Source of the DNA: Alcanivoracaceae bacterium
GTDB taxonomy: Bacteria > Pseudomonadota > Gammaproteobacteria > Xanthomonadales > Marinicellaceae
DNA: 64,000 nucleotides
Direction of reading: 5' to 3'
NCBI GenBank assembly: GCA_016744455.1
Contig: JADGEI010000011.1
Span: 42,223 to 106,222 of the forward strand
Positions 48,132-57,600 of the stretch are shown one piece after another. The translations under genes were made by a program, and so were the position numbers. How positions within the stretch are numbered: position 1 is the first letter of the stretch; the number at the start of each line of letters is the position of its first letter. The notes under the pieces are model-generated. The model was not told the DNA's origin. It worked only from the letters and a program-made list of their open reading frames with translations, and ran no database searches.

Positions 48132-48342
48132 GTTTCGGATTTAATTTGACGTATAAAACGAAATAGAGTTATTATTGATTAGATTTAAATTAATTTGATA
48201 CAATCGAAAAGAAAACTAGTTGTTAGGAGCAATAGGATTTTGATGGCAAAAGTCAGATAGAAAACATACAATACTGCGATGCTGATGTCATAAAACATGG
48301 GCATTAATATCAATTTACTGACGAAATCCAAATGAGAACAAA

Positions 48343-48924
48343 ATGAACATATCTGTAACTACCGAAGCACAAAACTTCTTAGCTGATGTTATTGCTAAAC
48401 ACGATGTTGATGATTTACACCTGCAAATAATGGTGAAAAATCCTGGCACGCCTATTGCTGATTGCTTTTTAAACTTTTGTGAGCGAGATGAAGCACCAAG
48501 TGATGCTTATGAATTTCCGCAATCTAGTTACAGCTTGTTTGTTTCCAAGCAAGATGAAAAATACTTGGATGAGGCTTCAATAGAATTCGAAGAATCAGAT
48601 ACAGGCGGTCAACTAAATATCAAAGCACCGAAATTAAAAGGGGAAAAACCTGATGACGATGCCCCACTTCATGAAAGAGTGCAATATTTTATTGATTCTG
48701 AACTTAATCCATCACTAGCCATGCATGGAGGGTTTGCAAAATTATCAAGCATTGATGATGGTTACGCATTTATCGAATTTGGCGGTGGTTGTAATGGTTG
48801 CGGTATGGCTGGTCAAACCCTATCAATGGGTATGGAAACTAAATTACTTAAAGCGTTTCCAGAGTTAAAAGGCCTAATGGATGGCACTGATCACACTACT
48901 GGTGAAAACCCATACTACAAATAA
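48343..48924 (+). CDS. nfuA: Fe-S biogenesis protein NfuA
   Basis: At 193 residues it matches the family (E. coli 191). It has a degenerate A-type N-terminal domain (residues 1-95) and a C-terminal NifU domain with Cys150-x-x-Cys153 in GGGCNGCGMAG. The pair binds a 4Fe-4S cluster across a dimer and passes it to apoproteins. It stands first in a run of + strand genes. Confidence 0.95.
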   Translation: MNISVTTEAQNFLADVIAKHDVDDLHLQIMVKNPGTPIADCFLNFCERDEAPSDAYEFPQSSYSLFVSKQDEKYLDEASIEFEESDTGGQLNIKAPKLKGEKPDDDAPLHERVQYFIDSELNPSLAMHGGFAKLSSIDDGYAFIEFGGGCNGCGMAGQTLSMGMETKLLKAFPELKGLMDGTDHTTGENPYYK

Positions 48925-48982
48925 TGACAATGATAAAACTCAATACATATTAAACTATTCTAATTGAATCAAGAGAATTGAC

Positions 48983-49525
48983 ATGAAAAAAATACTAATA
49001 ACAATTTTACTTCTGATGCTCTTCAATGCTCAAGCACAACAAGCAAACGCACCCTTGAAAGTACAGAAAAAACCACCCTATACTCAACTATTGTTTCAAC
49101 ATAAAAACATATTCATAGGTCCTCAACCAGAATACAGTGATTTTAAAACCCTCAAAGCAGCAGGCTTTACTAAGATTATCAATATGCGAACACCTGATGA
49201 AATGAAGGAATTAAAATTTTATGAAGATTACTTAGTAAAGAAAGCAGGCATTGATTACCATTTTTTACCGATTGGCGGCAAAGATTTTAAATATTCACCT
49301 GCAAAATTAGAAGAGTTTGCGCAATCATTAAATACCAGTACAGGTAAGGTATTATTGCATTGCCGTTCAGGACATCGAGCTTCGCAATTATGGGTAGCCT
49401 ATTTAGTTAAATACAAGAGAAAAACACCTGATCAAGCACTTGCAATGGTTAAAGACATGGGCTGGTGGCCAATGCCTATGGAAGCATTATTAGATAAAAA
49501 ATTATCTGTATCAATCTTGGAGTAA
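48983..49525 (+). CDS. Periplasmic DUF442/beta-lactamase-hydrolase-like phosphatase fold protein
   Basis: The 180-residue protein has a signal peptide (MKKILITILLLMLFNAQAQ). Its cysteine-phosphatase-like fold has IGPQPEYSDFKTLKAAGF and the active loop HC127RSGHR132. The Cys-x4-Arg spacing is that of the BLH/DUF442 family, not the x5 of classical tyrosine phosphatases. It is exported; the substrate is unknown. The next gene begins 4 bp after its stop. Confidence 0.8.
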   Translation: MKKILITILLLMLFNAQAQQANAPLKVQKKPPYTQLLFQHKNIFIGPQPEYSDFKTLKAAGFTKIINMRTPDEMKELKFYEDYLVKKAGIDYHFLPIGGKDFKYSPAKLEEFAQSLNTSTGKVLLHCRSGHRASQLWVAYLVKYKRKTPDQALAMVKDMGWWPMPMEALLDKKLSVSILE

Positions 49526-49529
49526 ACTC

Positions 49530-50237
49530 ATGAATCAGCCACCTAAAGTCGAAGTTATTCCTGCATTTGCTGTACCATTCGGAGCGACATTTCTAGCAGA
49601 TTGTGGTCAAATGAATTTTGACTTAAAAAACCTTTTTCTATCCAGAGAAACCGATAAATACAAAAACCTTACTCGAAATTCAGAAGAGTCAGATTTACAA
49701 TTTGAAAGTAATTTTGATGTATTCACCTGGGAAAACCCAGAAGTTGTTCAACTGAAAGAGTTTATGACTGCCGCGGTTCTAGAAATGATTGGTATGGTCA
49801 ATAAATACAAACGTTCAAAAGTTGCTGAATTCGACATCTATTGCGATGCATGGTATCACATTACCCGTAAAGGTGGATACTTTGTCAATCACAACCACCC
49901 GATGGCATCGTGGTCTGCCGTCTATTGTATTGCCGATGGCGTAGATAAAGATGATGTTGGTGATTCTGGTGTTACACGTTTTTTTCATCCACAAACAGCC
50001 GCTTCTACTTATTTAGATGCAGGAAATTTAAATATGTCCGCAGCACCCTATAGTACTGGGCACCAAGTATTTAAGTTACAAGCGGGACAAATGCTCATCT
50101 TTCCATCATGGATTTATCATGAAGTAAGCCCCTATATGGGTAATTTAGAACGTGTAATTGTAGCAGCTAACTATTGGTTCAACCATCCAGCAATGAACCC
50201 CCAAATGGGACCTAAAATATACGCTGGAAAACGCTAA
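49530..50237 (+). CDS. 2OG-Fe(II) oxygenase family protein (TIGR02466-like)
   Basis: This 235-residue protein has a double-stranded beta-helix oxygenase pattern. H121/H123 fall in NHNHPMASWSAVYCI, H197 in FPSWIYHEVSPY and R208 in ERVIVAANYWF, which would bind 2-oxoglutarate. These match TIGR02466-type putative hydroxylases. It is translationally close to the DUF442 gene upstream. The substrate is unknown. Confidence 0.78.
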   Translation: MNQPPKVEVIPAFAVPFGATFLADCGQMNFDLKNLFLSRETDKYKNLTRNSEESDLQFESNFDVFTWENPEVVQLKEFMTAAVLEMIGMVNKYKRSKVAEFDIYCDAWYHITRKGGYFVNHNHPMASWSAVYCIADGVDKDDVGDSGVTRFFHPQTAASTYLDAGNLNMSAAPYSTGHQVFKLQAGQMLIFPSWIYHEVSPYMGNLERVIVAANYWFNHPAMNPQMGPKIYAGKR

Positions 50238-50239
50238 TA

Positions 50240-51136
50240 TTAGCGCTGATACTGACTCTCTAAATATCTCAAGGCTAATTGGATGTCAGAATTTTGCCCG
50301 CTTGTCAGTACATTTTGTAGGTATTGTTGATAGTTTAAACCACAGCCGTTTTCATTTAGATAACAAAGCATAGTCATGATTGGAGTATTGGCAGAACAAT
50401 CAGCTCCTTGTTGACACAAATATAATTGGTGTGTGTAATGTTGAACAAGTTCTACATAATCGTATTGATGATTTTGCAATACAGTTTCTAAATCCCAATG
50501 AACCACTTCTTGGTAGTACTTTTGAAAGTACTTAGGTGCTTCATTTAACATATTAAGATTGTTTTGTTTTAATAAGTCACTTATTTCTGCATCAGTTAAA
50601 TCAGCTGGGTCAACTTCACCTTTAAGTATTTCTCCCCATTGACTTGTTGCTATCGTATTATTCTTCAACTGCGTTAAAAACTTGCTATCTGTCAAATGGT
50701 ATTCAGGGTGGCTTTTATTTAATTTTTCGCACCTCTGGGCAAACTTCTCATGAATCTCTTTCTGCTTTTTACTTAACTTCATTTTAAATCGGGCAAAAAA
50801 TTGGGAATAGTTCTTTTGGCTATTTAGGTGGCGAATACAGAGCAAGTTATTTGTACGTATACTATTTGCATTAACTACAGGATCATCGTCATATTCCAAA
50901 ACCTCGAGTTGTGCTGGTAGGTTTTCTGGAATCTTAGATACCTTTGCATCCTCATTGCTGCCAACTTTATCCCTACTTTCCCTATTTCCTAAAACGCCTT
51001 CTGCTCTATTTGGTTCATTTTCAACTGGCAACTGCAAATCATCAATGACAACAATGGTATCGTTATCCACAAATATGTAGATAAGCATCACGATTAGTAG
51101 AAACATGAAAAACAATGCTAATTTTTTACTGTGCAT
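50240..51136 (-). CDS. Membrane-anchored hypothetical protein with four-Cys C-terminal signature (B copy)
   Basis: This 298-residue protein has one N-terminal helix (about residues 7-26), a charged linker and a helical region. It ends in LYLCQQGADC...MTMLCYLNENGCGL then ...RYLESQYQR. The same C-x5-C ... LC ... CGL order ends the upstream neighbour, so the two are tandem paralogues. The start codon lies inside the end of the upstream gene (11-bp overlap, ATG-x-x-x-x-x-TAA), so translation is coupled. The family is not one I can name. Confidence 0.65.
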   Translation of the reverse strand: MHSKKLALFFMFLLIVMLIYIFVDNDTIVVIDDLQLPVENEPNRAEGVLGNRESRDKVGSNEDAKVSKIPENLPAQLEVLEYDDDPVVNANSIRTNNLLCIRHLNSQKNYSQFFARFKMKLSKKQKEIHEKFAQRCEKLNKSHPEYHLTDSKFLTQLKNNTIATSQWGEILKGEVDPADLTDAEISDLLKQNNLNMLNEAPKYFQKYYQEVVHWDLETVLQNHQYDYVELVQHYTHQLYLCQQGADCSANTPIMTMLCYLNENGCGLNYQQYLQNVLTSGQNSDIQLALRYLESQYQR

Positions 51137-52355
51137 AACGGTTAGTCAAGTATTGAAAATAGGTATTTACATCATCAAGTTGGTTAGCCCCAATATAAAA
51201 ATCAAAGTAGAAATCTTCCAATCCCAAACCGCAAGCTTGATTAAACATGCTGTCTCTAAGGCCTAAACAATAACTTAACATATAATCTGACTCTGCATCA
51301 CATGGGTAATTCATAGAACAAGCAACCAATGGTAGTACCAACCTGTTTAATACATTGATGTAATAAGAGTCCCAGATACCAGTTTGCCGCTTTAAATGAG
51401 AAATAAGTGCCATATCTTTTTGATAATATTCAGCTTTATAAATAGCTCCAGCAATTAACAAAAAAGCATCTGGCGATGTGTTGGTTTTTAAAAAAGCATC
51501 CATCATACCAAGGTGCTTTTCAATTAGTAAGTTCGCTTGGTTTAAAGCATCTTCATCAATGACTAAGTGGCTAGTAATTTGTTTATTCAGCACATCAAGC
51601 TCATGTGAATACTGTTGCAGCAGCAAATTTTCTTCTTCATTCAACTCATCAGCACTGTCATATAAATTTAACATACGTTCTGTAATGTCATTGATTTGCA
51701 GGTTGATTACCTTAAGTTCCGATGGTGCAAGTGAGCTTGTTTTTTTATTTGAACGAGTATAATTTAACCTTGCTTGCTTGAGCTCTTCAACCATTTGCAA
51801 AGATTTTTCCAACTGTTTTTCAACTTCAGTTTTAGCAATTATATTTCGAAACACACTTTCCAGCCTAGATCGATTACTGTAGTAATCGTCTTCATCATCT
51901 TCAATCAAGCCTTTACAAATATCAACATGCTGTTGATAATAGCTATTTTGTTGTGCGGTTGGCTCTATTTGTGCTTCCCTAGGATTATTTTCAAACCGTT
52001 CCTTCAATGTATCTAACGGATCTTTTCTGTTGTGAAAATCTTCTACATCCGTGTAACAATTCTCAAAGTACTGCCAATCACGATAGGCTGTGATGTAGTC
52101 AAGTTCAGTATTATCCCGATCTTTATCTACTGTTGAATCTAATACTAATTCGTTAATAGATAGGGGGTTTTCAGGGTTTTTATCCTCAGTTACAATCAAT
52201 TTATTTTGTTGTGCTTTGGGTTCTTTTTTTTGTGAACTCAAAGAAACCGAATTAATGTGGGTTTTTGTTTCCACTTCTTCAATATTACCAACTGTAAAAT
52301 ACCAAATTGCCAACAATAGAACAACTAAAATTATTACGTATACAATTGATTTCAT
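51126..52355 (-). CDS. Membrane-anchored hypothetical protein with four-Cys C-terminal signature (A copy)
   Basis: This 409-residue protein has an N-terminal helix (IVYVIILVVLLLAIWYF), a long acidic and helical middle with coiled-coil character (about residues 170-270), and a C-terminal domain. The C-terminal domain contains VACSMNYPC...MLSYCLGL...ACGLGLEDFYF and ends YFQYLTNRYAQ. It is paralogous to the next gene in its cysteine pattern and is probably periplasmic, where the cysteines could pair. No known family recognised. Confidence 0.65.
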   Translation of the reverse strand: MKSIVYVIILVVLLLAIWYFTVGNIEEVETKTHINSVSLSSQKKEPKAQQNKLIVTEDKNPENPLSINELVLDSTVDKDRDNTELDYITAYRDWQYFENCYTDVEDFHNRKDPLDTLKERFENNPREAQIEPTAQQNSYYQQHVDICKGLIEDDEDDYYSNRSRLESVFRNIIAKTEVEKQLEKSLQMVEELKQARLNYTRSNKKTSSLAPSELKVINLQINDITERMLNLYDSADELNEEENLLLQQYSHELDVLNKQITSHLVIDEDALNQANLLIEKHLGMMDAFLKTNTSPDAFLLIAGAIYKAEYYQKDMALISHLKRQTGIWDSYYINVLNRLVLPLVACSMNYPCDAESDYMLSYCLGLRDSMFNQACGLGLEDFYFDFYIGANQLDDVNTYFQYLTNRYAQ

Positions 52356-52568
52356 CTAGTATCTATATTTGATTGACCATATTCATTAGAGATTTGAGCT
52401 CTTGTTACTCACAAAGTTCAGGTTAATATAACGTTTCTTATAAAATTATTAGACTAAAGTTTAGATATACAAAGTAAAAATAACAACAAGTCTTAGTCTT
52501 TTATCTATATTTAACTAAAAGTAAGATAAAATGATGACTTTGATTAGATTATAACCATAAGCAACACA

Positions 52569-53678
52569 ATGACCTTTAAAAACAGTAAAGATCACCAACA
52601 CGGTGAAGCAAGTGCAACTGGTATTTTAATTACCAACTTAGGTACACCCGATGCACCAACTAAAAAAGCATTAAGAATCTATTTAAAACAATTTCTTTCT
52701 GATCCTCGCTTAGTTGAGAGCACGTTTCCTCGTTGGATGTGGTTACTCATTTTAAATGCGGTAATTTTAAACGTTAGACCTGCAAAATCAGCAAAGGCTT
52801 ATCAGCAAGTGTGGGGAAAGTTTGGAGATGGCTCACCCTTGTTAGATATTTCTGAACAACAACGCACAGGCATTGAAAAGTTAGTTAAAAAGCAATTTGC
52901 AGGGCCCGTTGAAGTTGCTTTGGGTATGCGTTATGGCAATCCATCCATACCTGATGCTTTGAATAAACTGAAAAACAAAGAAATAAGAAGGCTTATTGTT
53001 TTACCACTTTATCCACAGTATTCTGCCACTACAACTGCTTCAACTTTTGATGAAGTTACAAAAGAATTACAAACATGGCGCTGGATTCCTGAGATACGTT
53101 TTGTGAACAATTATTATAAAAACGAATCTTACATTACCGCCTTAGCCAAAAGTATAAAAAAACACTGGCAGAAATTCGGCCAACCTCAAAAGTTGCTTAT
53201 TTCATTTCATGGAATTCCAAAGCGATACTTGTTAAACGGCGATCCCTATTTTTGTGAATGTCATGGTACAGCCAGAAGAGTTGCAGAGAAGTTAAATCTA
53301 AAAGATGAAGACTATTTGGTAACTTTCCAGTCAATATTTGGTCGTGAAGAATGGTTGAAGCCTTATACATCTGAAACACTCAAATCCTTACCTAACCAAG
53401 GAGTAAAAGATGTTCAGATTATCTGTCCAGGGTTTTCTGCAGATTGTTTAGAAACATTAGAAGAAATTGAGGATGAGAATAAAAGCTATTTTGTTGAAGC
53501 TGGAGGTGAAAAATTTAGTTATATTCCAGCTTTAAATTCAACTCCTGATCATTTGAATGCGCTAACTGATGTGATATTACAGCACACGCAAGGATGGTAT
53601 GAACGTGATGAATTTCAAATAGTTGATGATAAAAAACATCGTGATATTATTAAACAAGCGTATGAAAAACAAAAATGA
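52569..53678 (+). CDS. hemH: Ferrochelatase
   Basis: The 369-residue protein has ferrochelatase motifs: ILITNLGTPDAPTKKALRIYL, QFLSDPRLVE, VALGMRYGNPSI, LPLYPQYSATTTAST, ISFHGIPKRY with the metal-site His, and CPGFSADCLETLEEI with the conserved Glu. The segment YFCECHG adds Cys residues where some bacterial ferrochelatases hold a cluster. It inserts ferrous iron into protoporphyrin IX. A strong terminator follows. Confidence 0.95.
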   Translation: MTFKNSKDHQHGEASATGILITNLGTPDAPTKKALRIYLKQFLSDPRLVESTFPRWMWLLILNAVILNVRPAKSAKAYQQVWGKFGDGSPLLDISEQQRTGIEKLVKKQFAGPVEVALGMRYGNPSIPDALNKLKNKEIRRLIVLPLYPQYSATTTASTFDEVTKELQTWRWIPEIRFVNNYYKNESYITALAKSIKKHWQKFGQPQKLLISFHGIPKRYLLNGDPYFCECHGTARRVAEKLNLKDEDYLVTFQSIFGREEWLKPYTSETLKSLPNQGVKDVQIICPGFSADCLETLEEIEDENKSYFVEAGGEKFSYIPALNSTPDHLNALTDVILQHTQGWYERDEFQIVDDKKHRDIIKQAYEKQK

Positions 53679-53693
53679 GATATGGGGCAAATA

Positions 53694-53728
53694 ATAAGAG
53701 CCGAACTTGCCGGCTCTTATGTCTTTTT
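53694..53728 (+). terminator. hemH intrinsic terminator, also inside the opposing small ORF
   Basis: ATAAGAGCCG (53694-53703), loop AACTTGC and CGGCTCTTAT (53711-53720) form a perfect 10-bp stem followed by GTCTTTTTT on the + strand. On the minus strand the same hairpin falls within codons 44-53 of the small ORF starting at 53849. Confidence 0.88.
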
Positions 53729-53849
53729 TGAATGCTAGTTTCTGCTTATGTCTTTTGGCTTTGTTGCTCTTATCGTGAACACCGCCTTTTCGTAAGATTG
53801 CAGCTCTAGCAATTGGGTTTCGCAATTGATTACGCTTATTATCAGGCAT
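53694..53849 (-). CDS. Small basic protein, candidate arfA-like non-stop gene
   Basis: A clear ribosome site (TAGGAGAA) precedes the ATG at 53849. The protein begins MPDNKRNQLRNPIARAAILR and continues KGGVHDKSNKAKRHKQK, strongly basic. The reading frame runs into a perfect terminator hairpin at codon 44 with no stop; in frame it would continue antisense into hemH to 53577 (90 codons). arfA genes are built this way: the mRNA ends or is cleaved at an in-frame hairpin, so the protein accumulates only when tmRNA is overloaded. Sequence resemblance to ArfA (N-x-I-A ... LR ... basic tail) is weak, so the function is inference. The 3' limit given is the hairpin. Confidence 0.5.
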
Positions 53850-54685
53850 ACTATTTCTCCTATAGATTTGTGTAGAGACTTTTTCATGTTCTATAAAATA
53901 TGCAAAAATCTCATGTATTAAAAATTAAATTTCGACTTATGTATTGGCTTTTTTAATAAAAAAAACCTAGATGCAATGCATTCCAGGCTTTAGATGTAAT
54001 TCTAAGTCTGAAAGGCACTGAAATTTTCAAGCCTTCCAAACACTATTTTGTATTGGAGGGCTTAGTCTATTTTGTAATCTCTTGGTTGCTTCATTGATGT
54101 CACTTCCTTTAATTTGTCCTGAATCATTCAGAATACTAGGGTTAAAAACATCGAGCTACTACAGCTCGATTGAGTTTAGCGTTAGTAATAATTGTTGGCC
54201 ATTATGCGGATTTCGTATATTTTGTCAAATGGTTTTGCTTCAACAATATAGTAGGGCTTTCCAAAATAAACAGTGAAAGATTAGGCCCATCTGACGAATT
54301 ACGATTACTACTAGAAAAATAGTTGCACTTCGTTGTTGATTTCAGGCGTTGATTGACCACTATTTTTGGAATAATCCCTAGAGTTATTTTTGGAAAATTA
54401 GTGCACCGCTGAGTTTTTCATCTTTGTCTTTTATGTATTCACGTGTAATTTTATTGCTCTTAGCTTTTTTGGATTTGTTGGCTATTTATTAAAATCGATT
54501 GTTTTTAACTAGCAATCAATTTAACTGTTATGAATATAATTTAATGGGCGGTATTGTAATCCACTCAAAAAAAGTAGTATTTAAAATTATAATTATGTTG
54601 AAATAAGTCTATGGAGTTTTTTTATAAAACTAGCAAAAATAGACCTGAAAAAACTCATATAATTTCGTTGTGTTTTAATTTAATT
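53850..54685. other. Gene-poor stretch with two hairpins and decayed DNA
   Basis: No convincing gene. Besides the leftward terminator (53958-53987), AAGCCTTCCAA (54029-54039) and TTGGAGGGCTT (54053-54063) form an 11-bp stem with one wobble. A short + frame at 54082-54276 contains QMVLLQQYS, vaguely like an IS5-group transposase N-terminus, but is interrupted. The rest shows nothing I can name. Confidence 0.35.
53958..53987 (-). terminator. Orphan leftward intrinsic terminator
   Basis: On the minus strand CCTGGAATGC, loop and GCATCTAGG (one bulge, one wobble) are followed by eight T. It ends leftward transcription upstream of the small basic ORF. The only leftward gene is 700 bp away, so an unseen short RNA may end here. 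Confidence 0.6.
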
Positions 54686-57600
54686 TTATTCACCGGAAAA
54701 ATTTGTGACGATTATTGTGTTACGCCCTTTAGATTTGCCTATATACATAGCTCTATCTGCAGCATTGATACACTTATCAAGGCTCATCCCAGGTATTAGT
54801 TGGCATATCCCGAAAGTACAAGTTACTGAAATGATATGATTTTTATAGGTTGTTTTTGTGTCTTGTATTTTTATTCGCATATTTTCGATTATTTGCTTAA
54901 TTTCTTCTTCATTTTTATTGTCAAAATAAAAGATAAACTCCTCCCCTCCCCATCGCGCTAAAAAGTCTCCTTTTTTAATAAATGAACGCATGACCATGGT
55001 GATTACTTTTAAAACTTCATCTCCTGCTGAATGACCGTGTAAATCATTAATATTTTTAAAATCATCTACGTCTGATAAAACAATACAAGAGTTAGCAGAG
55101 TTGATTGGTTTATTTCTAACCTTATTTAAAAACCCCATTCTATTGTAAAGACCTGTTAAATAGTCAGTGTGTGAAGCTATCCTCAATTTTTCATTTAGTG
55201 AAAGTAATTCTGAAGTTCGGCTTTCTACTTGGGACTCTAACAACAGATTACGGCTTTTGATTTTATAAGTTCTATAGTAATGAAATGCTAAAGCTATAAC
55301 AATAGCCAATAGAGCAATGAGGGCTCTAATCCAACCTTGGTTCCACCAAACAGGGTGGACAATAATATCAATTTTTAAGGTTTGTATAGCCCACCTTCCA
55401 TCGTTATTGTTTGCCTTGATTTCTAACTTATAATTACCAGGGTTTAAATTATTCAATTCAATATGTCTAGAGGTAGTGACATCATGCCAATTATTCTGTA
55501 ATCCATCTATACGATAACTGTATTTCACTTGCTCTGGTACTTTGTATTCTAACGCTGCAAAATCAAATGATATGACTTGATCTTTATGGCTTAACTCAAA
55601 TTTATTTTGATTTGAAGATAATGCTTCAAATGGTATAACATGATTATTGATTGCCACATTGGTTAATTTAAGTAATGGGTTATATTTGCTGCTACTTTTT
55701 ATATCTTTTGGATTAAAGGTATAAAAACCATTAGAACTACCAAAATAAAGTTTATCTTTTTTATCTATCGTTGCTGCCCTTGGTGTTAACCCATCATATT
55801 TAATGCTTGTATTGAGCAAATAGTTAGTCATTTCTTCACGAGTTGGATTAAAGTGAGATATCCCAAATTTATATGATAACCACAGATTTTGTTTAGAGTC
55901 TTCTGTAATCGAATAAATAGAATTATCTAATAAGCCATCTGGTTGCATATAGTTTTTAAACGAATTTGATTTTGGAATAAATAAATTCAATCCTCTTGAT
56001 GTGGCTATCCATAGTTTACCATTTGAATCTTGGAATATGTCTCTGACTCTATTTGAAGATATGCTGCTATCGTCATTGTAATCATGATCAAATAGTTCAA
56101 TCTGTTTGCTTTTGCTATTGTATCTAAGTAGGCCAGCTATATAGCTAGCCATCCAAATATTACCATCAGTGTCTTGATAAATATCCAAGATATTTAAATC
56201 GGTCATTAAACCACTTTGGTAACTTTGTATCAATTCCGCAGTGGAATTATTAGGGTTCCACCTTAATACACCTAGATTGTATAATGCTAACCAAATTTCT
56301 CCTGTTTTTGTTTCCACTACAGAAAAAACATCGGTAGGTTTTATACCTACCAAGTCAAAAGGTTCGTTAATAGTTTGGGCGATAGTGCCATTTTTTTCTA
56401 AGAAAAACAATCCGTCACTCCCAGCTATCCACATACCTTTATTATCTGCCTGAGTAATATATCTAATGATACCTGGAATTTGATTTGAATTTTTTGTTGT
56501 TATAGTACTTATCTTGTTTTCTTTACTCCTTTTAAACAGCATTCCTGAAGTTGCCAAATAAAGGTTCTGTTGCGAATCAAACTTCATAGACCAAACCTGT
56601 TTACTTTTCTCGCTAAATTGGTTTTTAGGAATAAAATCTTTATGATGTTGAAACAATCCTCCAGCTTGATCTATTTTAATAATTCCATTATTACGAGTGG
56701 CAAGCCATAATATTTCTGACTGATCTAAAAATATGTTTCTTACATCAATGTGATCAAATAATTGCCACACTTCTCCTTTTTGGTCAATGCTAAATGCCTC
56801 TTTATTCAGATCGAAATAATAGAGCCCCCCCATACTTGCAATAAGAAAATGTCCATCATCAATTAAAAAGAGATCGTTAATTTTAATTTCTGTAGAATGC
56901 GATTTAATTAGCTTTGTTTTCAAATCCATACTAAACAATCCTGTGGATGAACCTATCCACAGAGTGTCATTATAAAGTATTAACTTTCTAAATTGGTTTG
57001 ATGAAACATTGAGTATCAGTTCTTTGGGTAAATTATAATTATTAAACTCACCAGTTTTGGGGTTAAACTGACTTAACCCATCAGTAGTGCCTATCCAAAT
57101 ATTATCTTGTTCATCAGCAACAATATCCCAAACCCTGGAATGAATTAAACTATTCTCATTATCCTTATCATGATTAAAATGGGTAAGTTTACCATCCTGT
57201 AATCGGTATAATCCTGCAGCAGTACCTATCCAAATATTGGAACTTTTGTCTTCAAAAAATGTTTGAACATTTTCTGATATCATTTCATGAATTTTGCTAT
57301 TTGAATAGGGAAACCTTTTAAGCTTCCCAGTATTAAGATTAAATTTGTTAACTCCACCACCAAAAGTGCCAATCCATAAATTATTCTTTGAGTCTATAAA
57401 AATATTTCCAGCATTGTTATTTGAAATAGAATTGGGATCTGTGCCTTCATGTTTGAATGTTTTAAAGGTGTAACCATTATATCGCGCTATACCATTAGTG
57501 GTGCCAAACCACATGAAGCCAGATTTATCTTGTTGTATTGAAAAGATTGTTGAATCTGGCAAACCATCTTCAACTTGAATTTTTTGAATGTGCCATTGTC

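Noticed and set aside
54082..54276. 64-codon frame with QMVLLQQYS, possibly an IS5-group transposase
   Set aside because: The match is a few residues and the frame is broken; not enough to call a mobile element.
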